Source of the DNA: JdFR-22 sp964534325
Lineage (GTDB): Archaea > Halobacteriota > Archaeoglobi > Archaeoglobales > Archaeoglobaceae
Length of the DNA: 64,000 nt
Reading direction: 5' to 3'
Assembly (NCBI GenBank): GCA_964534325.1
Contig: CAZHOR010000007.1
Location: 1 to 64,000 of the forward strand
The notes under the pieces are model-generated. The model searched no databases. It saw only the letters and a list, made by a program, of their open reading frames with translations, and was not told the origin of the DNA. Numbering within the stretch: position 1 is the stretch's first letter; each line of letters starts with the position of its first letter. Position numbers and translations under genes: made by a program. Positions 18,339 to 27,580 of the stretch are shown in pieces.

Positions 18339-18392
18339 ATGAGTGTTTTAATGCTGCTGGTTATTATAGGGGGAGTGCTTAATATTATCTAA
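18339..18392 (+). CDS. Possible hydrophobic micropeptide (17 aa)
   Basis: ORF MSVLMLLVIIGGVLNII. It has no obvious ribosome-binding site and is included only because it lies in line between two small ORFs on the same strand and is entirely hydrophobic, like membrane-inserted micropeptides. It may be chance. Confidence 0.15.
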   Translation: MSVLMLLVIIGGVLNII

Positions 18393-18413
18393 GGGCTTAT
18401 GAAGGTGGTAACC

Positions 18414-18563
18414 ATGATCTGTCCTTATTTAGCGAACTGTAAGGGTAATCACAACGGTAAGTGCTGGAAAAACTTTGAGGACTGTGATCTGTATTATATT
18501 GGCGGGTTTGAAAACTTCATCAACAAGGTAGTGTTCAATGAAGTTGTTCAGAGCAGCGGATAA
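18414..18563 (+). CDS. Small Cys-rich protein (49 aa)
   Basis: ORF MICPYLANCKGNHNGKCWKN... with five cysteines (MICPYLANC, GKCWK, EDCDLYY), suggesting a small zinc-binding or disulfide-stabilised protein. GGTGGT lies 6 bases upstream of the ATG at 18414; an in-frame ATG at 18399 would add MKVVT. Coding is plausible because the cysteines are spaced as in small archaeal metal-binding proteins, but no family was recognised. Confidence 0.5.
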   Translation: MICPYLANCKGNHNGKCWKNFEDCDLYYIGGFENFINKVVFNEVVQSSG

Positions 18564-18677
18564 CTTCCAACTAGATTAAATCATCCTTTCTTATTTTTAC
18601 GTCTTTCCTACAAAATAACTAATATAACTAATTAGCCTGATCTCTATACAGATTAAAAAGAAAGAAAAAATTGAGAG

Positions 18678-20234
18678 CTAATGTTGCTCTTCTTGAGTGC
18701 TCTCGGTTTGTTCTTCGATTCTGCTCCCGGTATGATAGTATTTGTAGTAGTAGACTAAACCTCCAGCTGCAACCAATGCCAGCAGAATAACTATACCTAT
18801 GATCAACCATGGGAAGCCTGCTGCCTCCTCTTGGACTTCACACTCCTCTTCTTCGGTATAGCTCTGGCACTGGTAGTTTGTTTCGGCAGAGCACTTGTAA
18901 TTCGTTCTTGTCTTGATTCCGTCAACGCATTCGCTCCAGGCCGAGGGTTCTGGGCATGTGGGGCATTCCTGGGCTTCTTCAGTTTCTTGTGGTAGTGGGA
19001 TAACTGTTTCCGTTTTTTCAGCTTTTTCTTCTCCAGAAACAGCGAAATAGGAGAAACCCGGTGTCTGTGACTCAAATATTACTGTAGTTCCTGTTTCAGA
19101 GACTTTGGTGGTTTCGAGTTTCTCCCAGTTTCCATTGGTGTATCTATTGAGGTAAACCTTCTGAGGGTCTATATTATTGTCATTTATCCAGGACTTGTTG
19201 ACCTCGAACTGGATGTTGGCTTCCTGGATGTTACTGTCCTCCAGACTATCTGCCTGGATATTCATGTACTTGTACGCCTTACCCGAAACGTCAACACTGA
19301 CGTCTGCAGGCTTACCATCCTGTTTTTCTACGGTTATCTTGACGTTATTTGCCTTATTCTTCACTGAAAGGCTTATCTGTTTCACTCCCAGCTTTGCCGC
19401 TTCTTCTGTCTGCATCTTAACTCTATCTCCGGGTTCTATGGTGAACCAGGACTTGTCCTGAGATTTCCAGGCATCCGGAAGTGGGAGGGCAAAACCACCT
19501 CCCCCTCCGCCACCGCCACCGGTTCGGGTATCAGTTTCATCTGTAGTGTCTTCGCTGGTGTCTTGCACCTCGACACTCACTTCTCTCTCTACGGTGTTAC
19601 CGTTGGTAGCAGACACACTGATCGTTGCGGTTCCTGATTCATCAGCCGACAAAGTAACTGTGCCAGCAACATTACCGTCAGGGTCTATTTCATCGGGAAG
19701 AGTGTCAGATACTTTCGTCCCAGTTCCAGAAACGCTCACAGACAAATCTGCAGTAGTTTCTCCCGTATTTTGTATGTTCAGGTCAACATCAAAGTTATCC
19801 CCACTGTCAATACTTACGCTGCTTGGATTCATGGAAACTACATCGAGATTGGGCTTGGTAACAACGTCGAACGGGTCAGGACTGCATGTTATCTCACCCT
19901 GAGGAACATTGTCTACAGTCAGGCTAACACTTATGGACTGGCCCTCCTTGGTGTCCGTAGCCGAAACTGTGGTCCATGAAATGCTTGAAACACCGGACTT
20001 TGTTTTGGTCTTATCTTCATCCACAGAAAAACCAGATGAAGGCAACATCAGTTGAGCTTCTACTGTACTGCTTGTGGAGAGACCGCTAACTTCTACCACG
20101 AAGAATTCTCCCTGCATGACTGTCCCAGAGTCGGAACCGGACTGGGAAAGACTGCAACTCGCTGCCAGAGAAGTCCCGGAACCGATTAACAACGAAAGTA
20201 CCAGAACAACTCCCATCATCAAAACCTTATTCAT
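18678..20234 (-). CDS. PGF-pre-PGF domain surface protein with C-terminal anchor
   Basis: About 518 residues from the ATG at 20234 (MNKVLMMGVV), which has GGTGA upstream; ATGs at 20240 and 20249 are alternatives. Signal peptide, two Ig/CARDB-like domains (SGTVMQGEFFVVEVSG; NPSSVSIDSGDNFDVDLNIQNTGE), a glycine run, then the PGF-pre-PGF domain (about 260-405, ALPLPDAWKSQDKSWFTIEPGD to TPGFSYFAVSGEE), a Cys-rich stretch (CPTCPEPSAWSEC...), a transmembrane helix (WLIIGIVILLALVAAG) and an acidic tail. The start lies inside the end of the giant upstream gene, so the two are coupled and the anchored protein may hold the anchorless giant at the surface. Confidence 0.8.
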   Translation of the reverse strand: MNKVLMMGVVLVLSLLIGSGTSLAASCSLSQSGSDSGTVMQGEFFVVEVSGLSTSSTVEAQLMLPSSGFSVDEDKTKTKSGVSSISWTTVSATDTKEGQSISVSLTVDNVPQGEITCSPDPFDVVTKPNLDVVSMNPSSVSIDSGDNFDVDLNIQNTGETTADLSVSVSGTGTKVSDTLPDEIDPDGNVAGTVTLSADESGTATISVSATNGNTVEREVSVEVQDTSEDTTDETDTRTGGGGGGGGGFALPLPDAWKSQDKSWFTIEPGDRVKMQTEEAAKLGVKQISLSVKNKANNVKITVEKQDGKPADVSVDVSGKAYKYMNIQADSLEDSNIQEANIQFEVNKSWINDNNIDPQKVYLNRYTNGNWEKLETTKVSETGTTVIFESQTPGFSYFAVSGEEKAEKTETVIPLPQETEEAQECPTCPEPSAWSECVDGIKTRTNYKCSAETNYQCQSYTEEEECEVQEEAAGFPWLIIGIVILLALVAAGGLVYYYKYYHTGSRIEEQTESTQEEQH

Positions 20235-23200
20235 CTTCATCACCCACATGGAACCACATATTTCCTGTTTCCGTTCCTACAGAGCTTTCTATGGTGAACT
20301 CAATTTCGTAATCGGTCCGGTCCCAGGTGCCGTTGGGCACTATTTTAATCAGGCTAGCACCATGTTCATCAGTAACGTTCAGTGCCTGAACACTTTCCAC
20401 GGTATAATCCACTCCTCTATTCAGGGTCTCTCTTCCAAAGGCGGTGTACTTCGCCATTCTATCGATTGTGACGTTTGCATCAGAGATGGGCTTCTGATCG
20501 AATCCGTAGACCTTGTTGTAGATGGTTATGTTCTGGGTCGTCTTTACTTCCCATGTCTCGTCAAACAATAACATATCCGTTCGGTTGAAGACCTCCATAT
20601 TCCAGTGCTTTATATCCTCGCTATCATTCTCGCTACTCTCGAACCACAATGAACCTGTACCACCGACAGGCGGCACGCTCTGCTGTTCTACCATTCCAGT
20701 CTCGTTGGAATAGAAATCATACTTCTTATCTTCTGTGCCCATCCATGGATTAGATATGTTCATATCATCATCCACGAATATGGTGGTGAAATTATCCTTA
20801 CCATCCTGGTAGCTGTCGAAAGCTATTACGTGGAAAGTTTTGTTCATGGATCCGTCTGCATTCAAATCGAGTTCTAAAGAGGATTCGTTCATTGATTTGT
20901 AATGGGGGTGAAGATTATCTGCGGTCATAATATCTTCTCCCAGAGCAGGTCTCGCTCCAGTGCTGGAGAAATTGGCGACCATAACTCCTCTTCCCATATC
21001 AGGCCCGACTCTTGCAAGATAAAGACTTTCGGTGAAGTTTTCACCTATCAATGCTCCCTTAGCATCTGTAAAGTTCCTATCCTGGCTGAACCACGCCTTT
21101 TTCACGTGCTCATCTGACTCGCTGGCGGGATAGTCCACCGAAGCATTTGCAAGAATAACGTTCCAGGTCTCTCCACCAAAGGAGAGGTTGTTCATGTATC
21201 CCCAATACATGTAGCCACTATCATTTCTGGTACAGAGTATCTCAGAGGTGTTGATCCCCAGTATTCCGAACTTAACTTCATTATCGCCTGAGACACTTAC
21301 ATTCAGCAAAGATACGTTGTAGTCTCTGCCTTCCATGCTCTTCAAATCCAGCCAATCTCCTTCCTTATACGAACTCATTTCACTTGTGTTGAAAACACAT
21401 CCATTGCTCTTATTGACATAAAGATTGCCAGTAGAGTTGTTGTAATAGTAATATCTGCTGTCCACATCCCTGTCCTTGAAGAAATATGCGTCAGAAAGGT
21501 TTTCCCCAGAAGTTCCATTTACTGTGCATTCAGTTGAATTTTTCCAGTGGCCCATAGCAAACACTCCGTCAGTGACGCCACTTACTTCCGATTCTAGTTG
21601 TGCAACCGGGAAGTTGTCCCTGTAGCTGTACCGATAGACAGGCAGTTCCTTGAATCCTCGCACGTATTTGCCTTCACCTATCCTGGTATCGAACAAGAAC
21701 TTCCTGGTCACGGATCTGGGCCACTTCCACTCTTCCAGCGCAGCCTCAGAAGACCCGTTCTCAGCTTTCACAGCGAAGGAGTACCTACCAGAAGGTTTGC
21801 CCATGTCGCTCAGGTTGACCTTGACTTCGGCTATACCCTCATTATCCGTAGTCGCTTCCAGTGGCTCGATCGAAATTAAGTTGCCTCCTTCTCTCAGTTT
21901 GGTTATGGAGACGTTGGCGTTCTCTATTGGCTCACCACTTGGCTTGTTCACCATCACCGGGACAGTTATGTTACTGCCATGTCTATAGCTTCCTAACCAA
22001 GACCACTCCCCTTTAGCATTCTGGTAAGCTCTTACCATATCACCTGCAGGGTTTATGTTGAGGAGCGTCCAGTTACCACCAAGAGATCTCTCGTTCCTGT
22101 CTCCATCAAGAGGTATTGGATCAGAGAATGTTCTGTTGGTGCTTATAAATAGGGTGTCATACACGTTCGCCGTGTTGTTGTCCGCCAATAACATGTAAAT
22201 AGTATCATTTGTGTCACCATCTCCATTCAAATCAAACCCACTTCTATCATCATCCTCTTCATCCTCTTCTCGTCCTCCTTCTTCGAACTTGCTTATCTTG
22301 AAGGCTCCTGATTCAGAGAGGCTGGTGTTAACGTAGGCTCCTGACTGAGGAAGTGTGTTTACACCTCTTATAGACACTCTATCCTCACTTATGCTGGTTA
22401 TCTCCCATTCACCTCCCCATGGGTCGGTGATAACCTCTCCAACTGCCTTCGGACCTTGCGGGCCAGAGAAGTTCAGGTTTGTGGAATCGTTCCACCACAG
22501 GTGGGTAGTGTTGTGGTAGGCATAAACTGTAGCGTTATCATAACTCAGATTGAACAACCAACCATCCCAGGCTTCCCTTGAATAGACCTCACTGTGACCA
22601 AAGTAGAACGAGCTGTAATTGCTCGGCGGGGTCATCGTGAAGTAGCTGCCATTACCATCTATGTACTGAATACCACAGATCTTGTCGTTGGCGTGCCTGA
22701 ACCCGAAGTAACCTTCACCTAATCCGGTGCTCGGATCGTCGGTACTGTTATTAACATCAGCTATGGTAGTGATCTCCCAGGTAACAGTCTCATTTTCTAT
22801 TTTTACATCCGGTATCTCGAATGTATCACCTACAGTGAGGTTGGGCTCTTGGTAGCCTGAAGTGCTAACTGAGGCGTGGGTACTGTTGACCCGCACCCAG
22901 ATCTGAGTGTAGTCGTCAGGACAGGATTCATTTCCCTCAAATCTCCACATCTCTCTATTAGCGGAAGAAGTGTTAACACAGTAGTTTCCACTACAGTAGC
23001 CATCTGAACAGTTCTCCCAAATTGGACTCCCGTAACTGCAGAAATCTTCTTGCTGACCAACCCTAAGGGGTTCTCCTTTGGTTGGTTTGTTTACCTGTCC
23101 TACCCAAAACTGCTGCATTCTGGGTATGGATACCACCAAGTCCTGGACATTGAATTCGATGTAACTCGTTTGTTTGACTCCATTAGTATCGTTTACCCGG

Positions 23201-26200
23201 AACTCTCCAAAGTATTTTCCTGCTGAAGGAAGCTTGGATATATCGATTTCCAGGTTGCATTTATTGGGCTCAGATTCAACTCTATTCACAGAATATTCAT
23301 CTGTGAACCTGATAGGTTCGTCAGCCTCTTCTTTCATGAGGAATTTAAGGTCTCCACAGCTACTACCATCACTCAAGTTATGTGAGGTTCCATCGAACTC
23401 TATTGCCGTAAAGTTGGCTGTAAAGTTCTCGGTTGAGCTGAAAACGGAATCGTGTTCCATCATGCCGCGGTAGCTTGGTATTACGTTGTAGGAAGAGACC
23501 GTAAACCACATCGATCCTATATCGCTTGCACCGCTATCACTTTCAGCATTAACATTTGCCTGATACCTGCCCTGAGATAATCCGGTTATATTGACCACGA
23601 AGAGATTTTCTTTGTGGCAGTGTTCTTCTTCACATATATACACATCCTTTTTGCCTATATCAGAAGTATAAGGTTCAGAAACGGGCCTCCTGGTACTGTC
23701 GAGAACTTCAATCAAGTTGACTTGTCCCAAACTAATTCGGTTCCAGTCCTCAGTTTGCCTGCCGGTTACTGCGAAGAGAACATGACCATCTGTAGAGTAA
23801 GTGTTCTGACTTTCCTGGGAAGCAATTAGGTCACCTGTTTCATTTACTCTAATTGATGTTGTTTCTACCACAAAGTCCCTTATCTCGAAGCCAGCGTGCC
23901 CTGTATAGGTTTTACCTGACTTGTTGCCCAGGATCTCCATATGATACCATCCTGACGGTAAAGGATTTGATTCATTGATACTCAGTATTAATCTGGCCTG
24001 AGAGTTAGAGCAATTGGTCACAGTCCCCGAACTCACGTTTATACCATACTCTTCCAGGTCTATCTCCTTATTGAGCTGGTCGTTTCTCAATCTATCCACT
24101 GTGAAGGTCATCCCGTCGCAGTCAGTACAGGTGGGGGTTCTTGTTGTCTCTCCCCCGAACATGTAACTACCGCTGGAGGAATCGACCACATTCATGGTCA
24201 AGTTGACATCCTGACCAGAAGAGATCATCCAACTCCTTCCCGAAGGCTCACCATATATTATATACTCCTTCAGATCGAAGAAGGCCTTTCCAATACCTTC
24301 CTGTGTTTCTCCGTTAATGCTCGCCTTGAATCTGAACTTCATGGAGTAAAAGCCCTCATCCAAGGGAGAAGTGAATTTGATTGCACCTATATCATCTTTG
24401 TAGGTATCGTTCAAGTGGGATTTATCGAAAACATTCTCGTACTGTGGAAATTCTCTTTGCATATCGATTATAGAAGTAGAGGTTATGTTGGCAGCGTCTA
24501 TCTGCTTCCTGGTCTCCAAATCAGTTATCTTCAGCTTCACGAAGGTTGTGCTGTTGGGCTCCTGGAACCAGTTCTTATTACCTGCAGAATCAGCTGGGTA
24601 TCCTTCTGCCCGGAATCTCTGGATACCGAAATCGTCTCTGGCGAACTTCTTGTGGCCTTCATAGTTCATCTTTATTTTTGGTGAATATGCACCTGTAGAG
24701 TTTGTCCAGGAGTTGTTTTCGGCCTGGATCACCACGGCACATTGTTCCCGAACTCCTTCCGGAGGCTCCATACCTTCAGGAGCCATCTCAGATATGTTCA
24801 TGGCTGAATAATTAACAGTATATTCTATACCCCTGCTGTCCTTCACACTTACACCTGTTATCAGATCAGAGCAGTTCTTCCCGCTCATATCGGCGAGACC
24901 CCACGTTTCGGGCGGTCCTCCGCCCATACTGCCTTCAGAGGTGTTAACCAAAAATGTGCTTATGGTTATATCAGACCCGGGGGCGAATGCTTTCACCGGA
25001 CCTCCTCTTTCCAGCTGGTCGATAAACTGGGGATTCATTGCCATGGCTTCGTAAGCAAGTCCTGATAACTCAAAGCTTGTGCCAGTCGTCTGGGTTTCTG
25101 AATCCATCGTCCCTGACACATCTATTCTATAAGTTCCAGAAGGCATGTCCTTAAGATCCCCCTCATTGACATATCTTCCAGTCGATGGATTGGTGAACCC
25201 ATCCTGAATTGAACCGGTCGTGCCGTTTGGAAGGGTCACGTTGACAGACATTTCATCAAGATCCGCTGGATTTCCGTTCTCATCCTTGGAGATTATCTCC
25301 ATTCTTATTTTACTTCCGGGTGAGAAAGAAGTCTTTGGATTCCCGTTAAGGTCAGCAGTTCTTACCTTTAAACCGAACGTCTCTACGGTGATAGAAGATG
25401 TGGGTGTTCCGTTCACCTCAATGGTGTAAGTGCCGGTCGCTGTGGGTGCAGTGAAGTTTCCGAGGTAGTAACCCTCTGCATTTGTTGTTACGCTCGAAGT
25501 CCCAGTTCCCGGCAGGTTTAGATCCAGTGGCTCATTTTCTTTTATGTGCTGGGTCTCATTCTTCACCGTCACCACAAAATCTATGATATCTCCTCCAGAA
25601 AAGGTGGTGGAATTCACCGGAGAACCAAGGAAAACGCTATCACCTTCTCTAATATCTATCTGTCCGATCATGTAATCCTTGAAAGTATCTCCCGCTCCGT
25701 ATTCCTGCTCCACCATCCCTGAATCATCTTCAGAGAAGTTGTACAACTCGAAGGCCTCATCGTCATCCACGTAGATTGTATCGTATATTCCCTGGGAGTT
25801 ACTGTCCACCAAAACGAAATAGTACTGAGTAGAATTTATGGTAGCGTTCCCGTAATGAACTTCCCCTGGCGCACTTTTCGACATAGCGATTATATCAGTA
25901 AAATTGTAACCATTAGGGCTTGAAGTTGCGTTCAAACTGGTGTTGACCGCCACAAAATCACTCGGATCAGATATAAGATGTAGTCTCGGTTTCAGTCTCT
26001 CAGAAATTACCTGGAAGCTGGTGTTGAGAGAATTGCTTCCACTTGTTACATAGACATTATATTCGCCGGTTGAATAGTTCACATCTATCTCATTCGAGAT
26101 GGAGAAACTATTGGGAGTTGATCCAGAGGTCGTAGGCGTAAAAGAATCCATAAGAGTTCCAGAAGAATTGTATATTTCCACAGAGACATTAACCTGTTCT

Positions 26201-26382
26201 TCAGTGTCCGTAATTTCACCTTCTATAAGGGTCTCTTCGCCTTGAACGTAGTTGTGGTTATCCAAATTCACTTGAAGAGGATACGCAGATACTGCCGATG
26301 CCATGGCGAAGAAAAAAAAGACAGTTAGAAGGGTTCTAAAAATAGTTCCATTCTTTTTCGATTCGTTAATAGACGACGTCAT
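20227..26382 (-). CDS. Giant secreted multi-Ig-domain surface protein
   Basis: 2051 residues from the ATG at 26382 (MTSSINESKK), with GGTGGTT upstream; the longer ORF to 26580 has no site and would bury the signal peptide. Signal peptide (LLTVFFFFAMASAVSA), then a chain of Ig-like domains (YVQGEETLIEGEITDTEEQVN; FSPGSKIRMEIISKDENGNP; MSSGQDVNLTMNV), rich in Asn-x-Ser/Thr glycosylation sites. A module around (I/F)Y(V/D)..DDDE with E.GMVEQ appears near both ends (about residues 205-235 and 1890-1930). No anchor at the C-terminus (WFHVGDEDE). Likely an S-layer-like or adhesin protein, perhaps working with the anchored protein encoded downstream. Confidence 0.75.
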   Translation of the reverse strand: MTSSINESKKNGTIFRTLLTVFFFFAMASAVSAYPLQVNLDNHNYVQGEETLIEGEITDTEEQVNVSVEIYNSSGTLMDSFTPTTSGSTPNSFSISNEIDVNYSTGEYNVYVTSGSNSLNTSFQVISERLKPRLHLISDPSDFVAVNTSLNATSSPNGYNFTDIIAMSKSAPGEVHYGNATINSTQYYFVLVDSNSQGIYDTIYVDDDEAFELYNFSEDDSGMVEQEYGAGDTFKDYMIGQIDIREGDSVFLGSPVNSTTFSGGDIIDFVVTVKNETQHIKENEPLDLNLPGTGTSSVTTNAEGYYLGNFTAPTATGTYTIEVNGTPTSSITVETFGLKVRTADLNGNPKTSFSPGSKIRMEIISKDENGNPADLDEMSVNVTLPNGTTGSIQDGFTNPSTGRYVNEGDLKDMPSGTYRIDVSGTMDSETQTTGTSFELSGLAYEAMAMNPQFIDQLERGGPVKAFAPGSDITISTFLVNTSEGSMGGGPPETWGLADMSGKNCSDLITGVSVKDSRGIEYTVNYSAMNISEMAPEGMEPPEGVREQCAVVIQAENNSWTNSTGAYSPKIKMNYEGHKKFARDDFGIQRFRAEGYPADSAGNKNWFQEPNSTTFVKLKITDLETRKQIDAANITSTSIIDMQREFPQYENVFDKSHLNDTYKDDIGAIKFTSPLDEGFYSMKFRFKASINGETQEGIGKAFFDLKEYIIYGEPSGRSWMISSGQDVNLTMNVVDSSSGSYMFGGETTRTPTCTDCDGMTFTVDRLRNDQLNKEIDLEEYGINVSSGTVTNCSNSQARLILSINESNPLPSGWYHMEILGNKSGKTYTGHAGFEIRDFVVETTSIRVNETGDLIASQESQNTYSTDGHVLFAVTGRQTEDWNRISLGQVNLIEVLDSTRRPVSEPYTSDIGKKDVYICEEEHCHKENLFVVNITGLSQGRYQANVNAESDSGASDIGSMWFTVSSYNVIPSYRGMMEHDSVFSSTENFTANFTAIEFDGTSHNLSDGSSCGDLKFLMKEEADEPIRFTDEYSVNRVESEPNKCNLEIDISKLPSAGKYFGEFRVNDTNGVKQTSYIEFNVQDLVVSIPRMQQFWVGQVNKPTKGEPLRVGQQEDFCSYGSPIWENCSDGYCSGNYCVNTSSANREMWRFEGNESCPDDYTQIWVRVNSTHASVSTSGYQEPNLTVGDTFEIPDVKIENETVTWEITTIADVNNSTDDPSTGLGEGYFGFRHANDKICGIQYIDGNGSYFTMTPPSNYSSFYFGHSEVYSREAWDGWLFNLSYDNATVYAYHNTTHLWWNDSTNLNFSGPQGPKAVGEVITDPWGGEWEITSISEDRVSIRGVNTLPQSGAYVNTSLSESGAFKISKFEEGGREEDEEDDDRSGFDLNGDGDTNDTIYMLLADNNTANVYDTLFISTNRTFSDPIPLDGDRNERSLGGNWTLLNINPAGDMVRAYQNAKGEWSWLGSYRHGSNITVPVMVNKPSGEPIENANVSITKLREGGNLISIEPLEATTDNEGIAEVKVNLSDMGKPSGRYSFAVKAENGSSEAALEEWKWPRSVTRKFLFDTRIGEGKYVRGFKELPVYRYSYRDNFPVAQLESEVSGVTDGVFAMGHWKNSTECTVNGTSGENLSDAYFFKDRDVDSRYYYYNNSTGNLYVNKSNGCVFNTSEMSSYKEGDWLDLKSMEGRDYNVSLLNVSVSGDNEVKFGILGINTSEILCTRNDSGYMYWGYMNNLSFGGETWNVILANASVDYPASESDEHVKKAWFSQDRNFTDAKGALIGENFTESLYLARVGPDMGRGVMVANFSSTGARPALGEDIMTADNLHPHYKSMNESSLELDLNADGSMNKTFHVIAFDSYQDGKDNFTTIFVDDDMNISNPWMGTEDKKYDFYSNETGMVEQQSVPPVGGTGSLWFESSENDSEDIKHWNMEVFNRTDMLLFDETWEVKTTQNITIYNKVYGFDQKPISDANVTIDRMAKYTAFGRETLNRGVDYTVESVQALNVTDEHGASLIKIVPNGTWDRTDYEIEFTIESSVGTETGNMWFHVGDEDE

Positions 26383-26465
26383 ATAACCACCATAATTATT
26401 ATGATTAAGCATAACTATGCTAAAAAAGTTTTGGTCAAATTGGGAAGAACAGGTCATTTTCGCCC

Positions 26466-26483
26466 GTTTTTTAAATAACAATA
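26466..26483 (-). promoter_or_regulatory. TATA-type promoter for the giant surface gene
   Basis: On the minus strand GTTATTTAAAAAACGGG is a good archaeal TATA box with flanking A-rich sequence, about 90 bases upstream of the ATG at 26382 and downstream of the deformylase stop. It does not carry the TTTACC/GGTAAA operator of the other surface genes. Confidence 0.45.
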
Positions 26484-26527
26484 ACTTACTCCAACTTTTT
26501 CTTGTTAAGAAGAGTATATACTTGCCC

Positions 26528-27043
26528 CTATCCCCGAAACCGCTTCTCCCACTCCTCTCTGGAGATGATGTTCTTAACATCCCTCAAGTGGTCAGTGGCC
26601 AACACACCGTGGAGGTGATCGATCTCGTGCTGCAAAAGCTCCGATAGACCATCAGAGAACCTTTCAACCCTGTAATCTCCTTTTTCATCCTGGTACTCAA
26701 CTTCGATGCTCTTGTGTCTCTCTATCCCCACGAAGAATGCTACGTCGAAGCTATAACAGCTGTCCCACACCTCGATTATCTCTTCACTCTTCCACACTAT
26801 CTGAGGGTTCACCAGCACAAACTTTCTGCCAGGAGTCTGAACATACACCACCCTCTTCAGGTAACCAAGCTGAGGAGCGGCCAAAGCCCTCCCTATTCCC
26901 TTCACCTGCTGGAGATGGCTCAAAGTACCTTTAAGGTCCTGAACTATTTTAACGGTTTCAGAGCCGAATTCTGCTGGAGAGCATTCTTCCCTTAACCCGG
27001 GATTCCCCAGCATCAGCACCTTCTTCACAGCCAGCTGAATCAC
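26528..27043 (-). CDS. def: Peptide deformylase family protein
   Basis: 171 residues starting at a GTG that overlaps the upstream stop (GTGA). All three family motifs are visible: GIGRALAAPQLG (motif I, usually GxGLAAPQ), DSCYSFD (motif II, usually EGCLS; the metal-binding Cys is kept) and LLQHEIDHLHGVL (motif III, HExDH). The enzyme class removes the formyl group from N-terminal methionine using a metal held by the Cys and two His. Archaea do not formylate initiator Met, so the substrate here is unclear and the changed motif II fits a divergent role. Coupled to the DUF6125-like gene. Confidence 0.8.
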   Translation of the reverse strand: MIQLAVKKVLMLGNPGLREECSPAEFGSETVKIVQDLKGTLSHLQQVKGIGRALAAPQLGYLKRVVYVQTPGRKFVLVNPQIVWKSEEIIEVWDSCYSFDVAFFVGIERHKSIEVEYQDEKGDYRVERFSDGLSELLQHEIDHLHGVLATDHLRDVKNIISREEWEKRFRG

Positions 27044-27519
27044 CTGCTACAAAAATCGAGGGTACAGCAGCTCGACCCTTCGCATATCTGCTCTTTCAGC
27101 TCGAACCTTATATCACCGAATTCAGATGCCCATACGGGATATTCCGTATCGCAGATCACACTTCCCACCTTACCGGAGAGCTCTTCTCTCCCGGATCTTA
27201 CCATCAGTTCGTGCCACGGGCATTCATGGATAATTATCCTGAATCCTTCCTCAAACCCTTCGGTTTCAAAACTAAACCCTTCCAGATCGAGTTTGGTGGT
27301 CAGGCACTCCTCCAGAGCCTCCAACCCTTCACCAACGTCTAAAATGGATTTCAGTTTGCGGGCCTGTATCTTGGGGAGGACTTCCCACACCCTCCTATCG
27401 ATCTCCAAGGCCTTGTCAAAACCGTATTCTTCTTCCAGCTTCATGAACCACAGCCCATCAACTGCAGTGTAGCTGCGGTGAAAATAATCCGCGATCTGCC
27501 TGTCACTCAACTTGACCAT
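27040..27519 (-). CDS. DUF6125 / ATC-hydrolase-like protein
   Basis: 159 residues. The stretches YFHRSYTAVDGLWFMKLEEE and GFDKALEIDRRVWEVLPKIQ are characteristic of a family found in archaea and anaerobic bacteria, annotated DUF6125 and related to L-2-amino-thiazoline-4-carboxylic acid hydrolase. A cysteine-rich C-terminus (ICEGSSCCTLDFC) is visible and could bind metal. The substrate is unknown. It overlaps the deformylase gene by 4 bases, suggesting linked roles. Confidence 0.6.
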   Translation of the reverse strand: MVKLSDRQIADYFHRSYTAVDGLWFMKLEEEYGFDKALEIDRRVWEVLPKIQARKLKSILDVGEGLEALEECLTTKLDLEGFSFETEGFEEGFRIIIHECPWHELMVRSGREELSGKVGSVICDTEYPVWASEFGDIRFELKEQICEGSSCCTLDFCSR

Positions 27520-27580
27520 AATCAGGAATAGATTCGGGATTTAAAAACTTTCAACTTAAAGGCTTTCGATCAAAATTCTT

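Noticed and set aside
26383..26580. Longer start for the giant surface protein (MLRTSSPERSGR...)
   Set aside because: It puts the signal peptide internally, overlaps the deformylase gene, and has no ribosome-binding site, while ATG 26382 has GGTGGTT.
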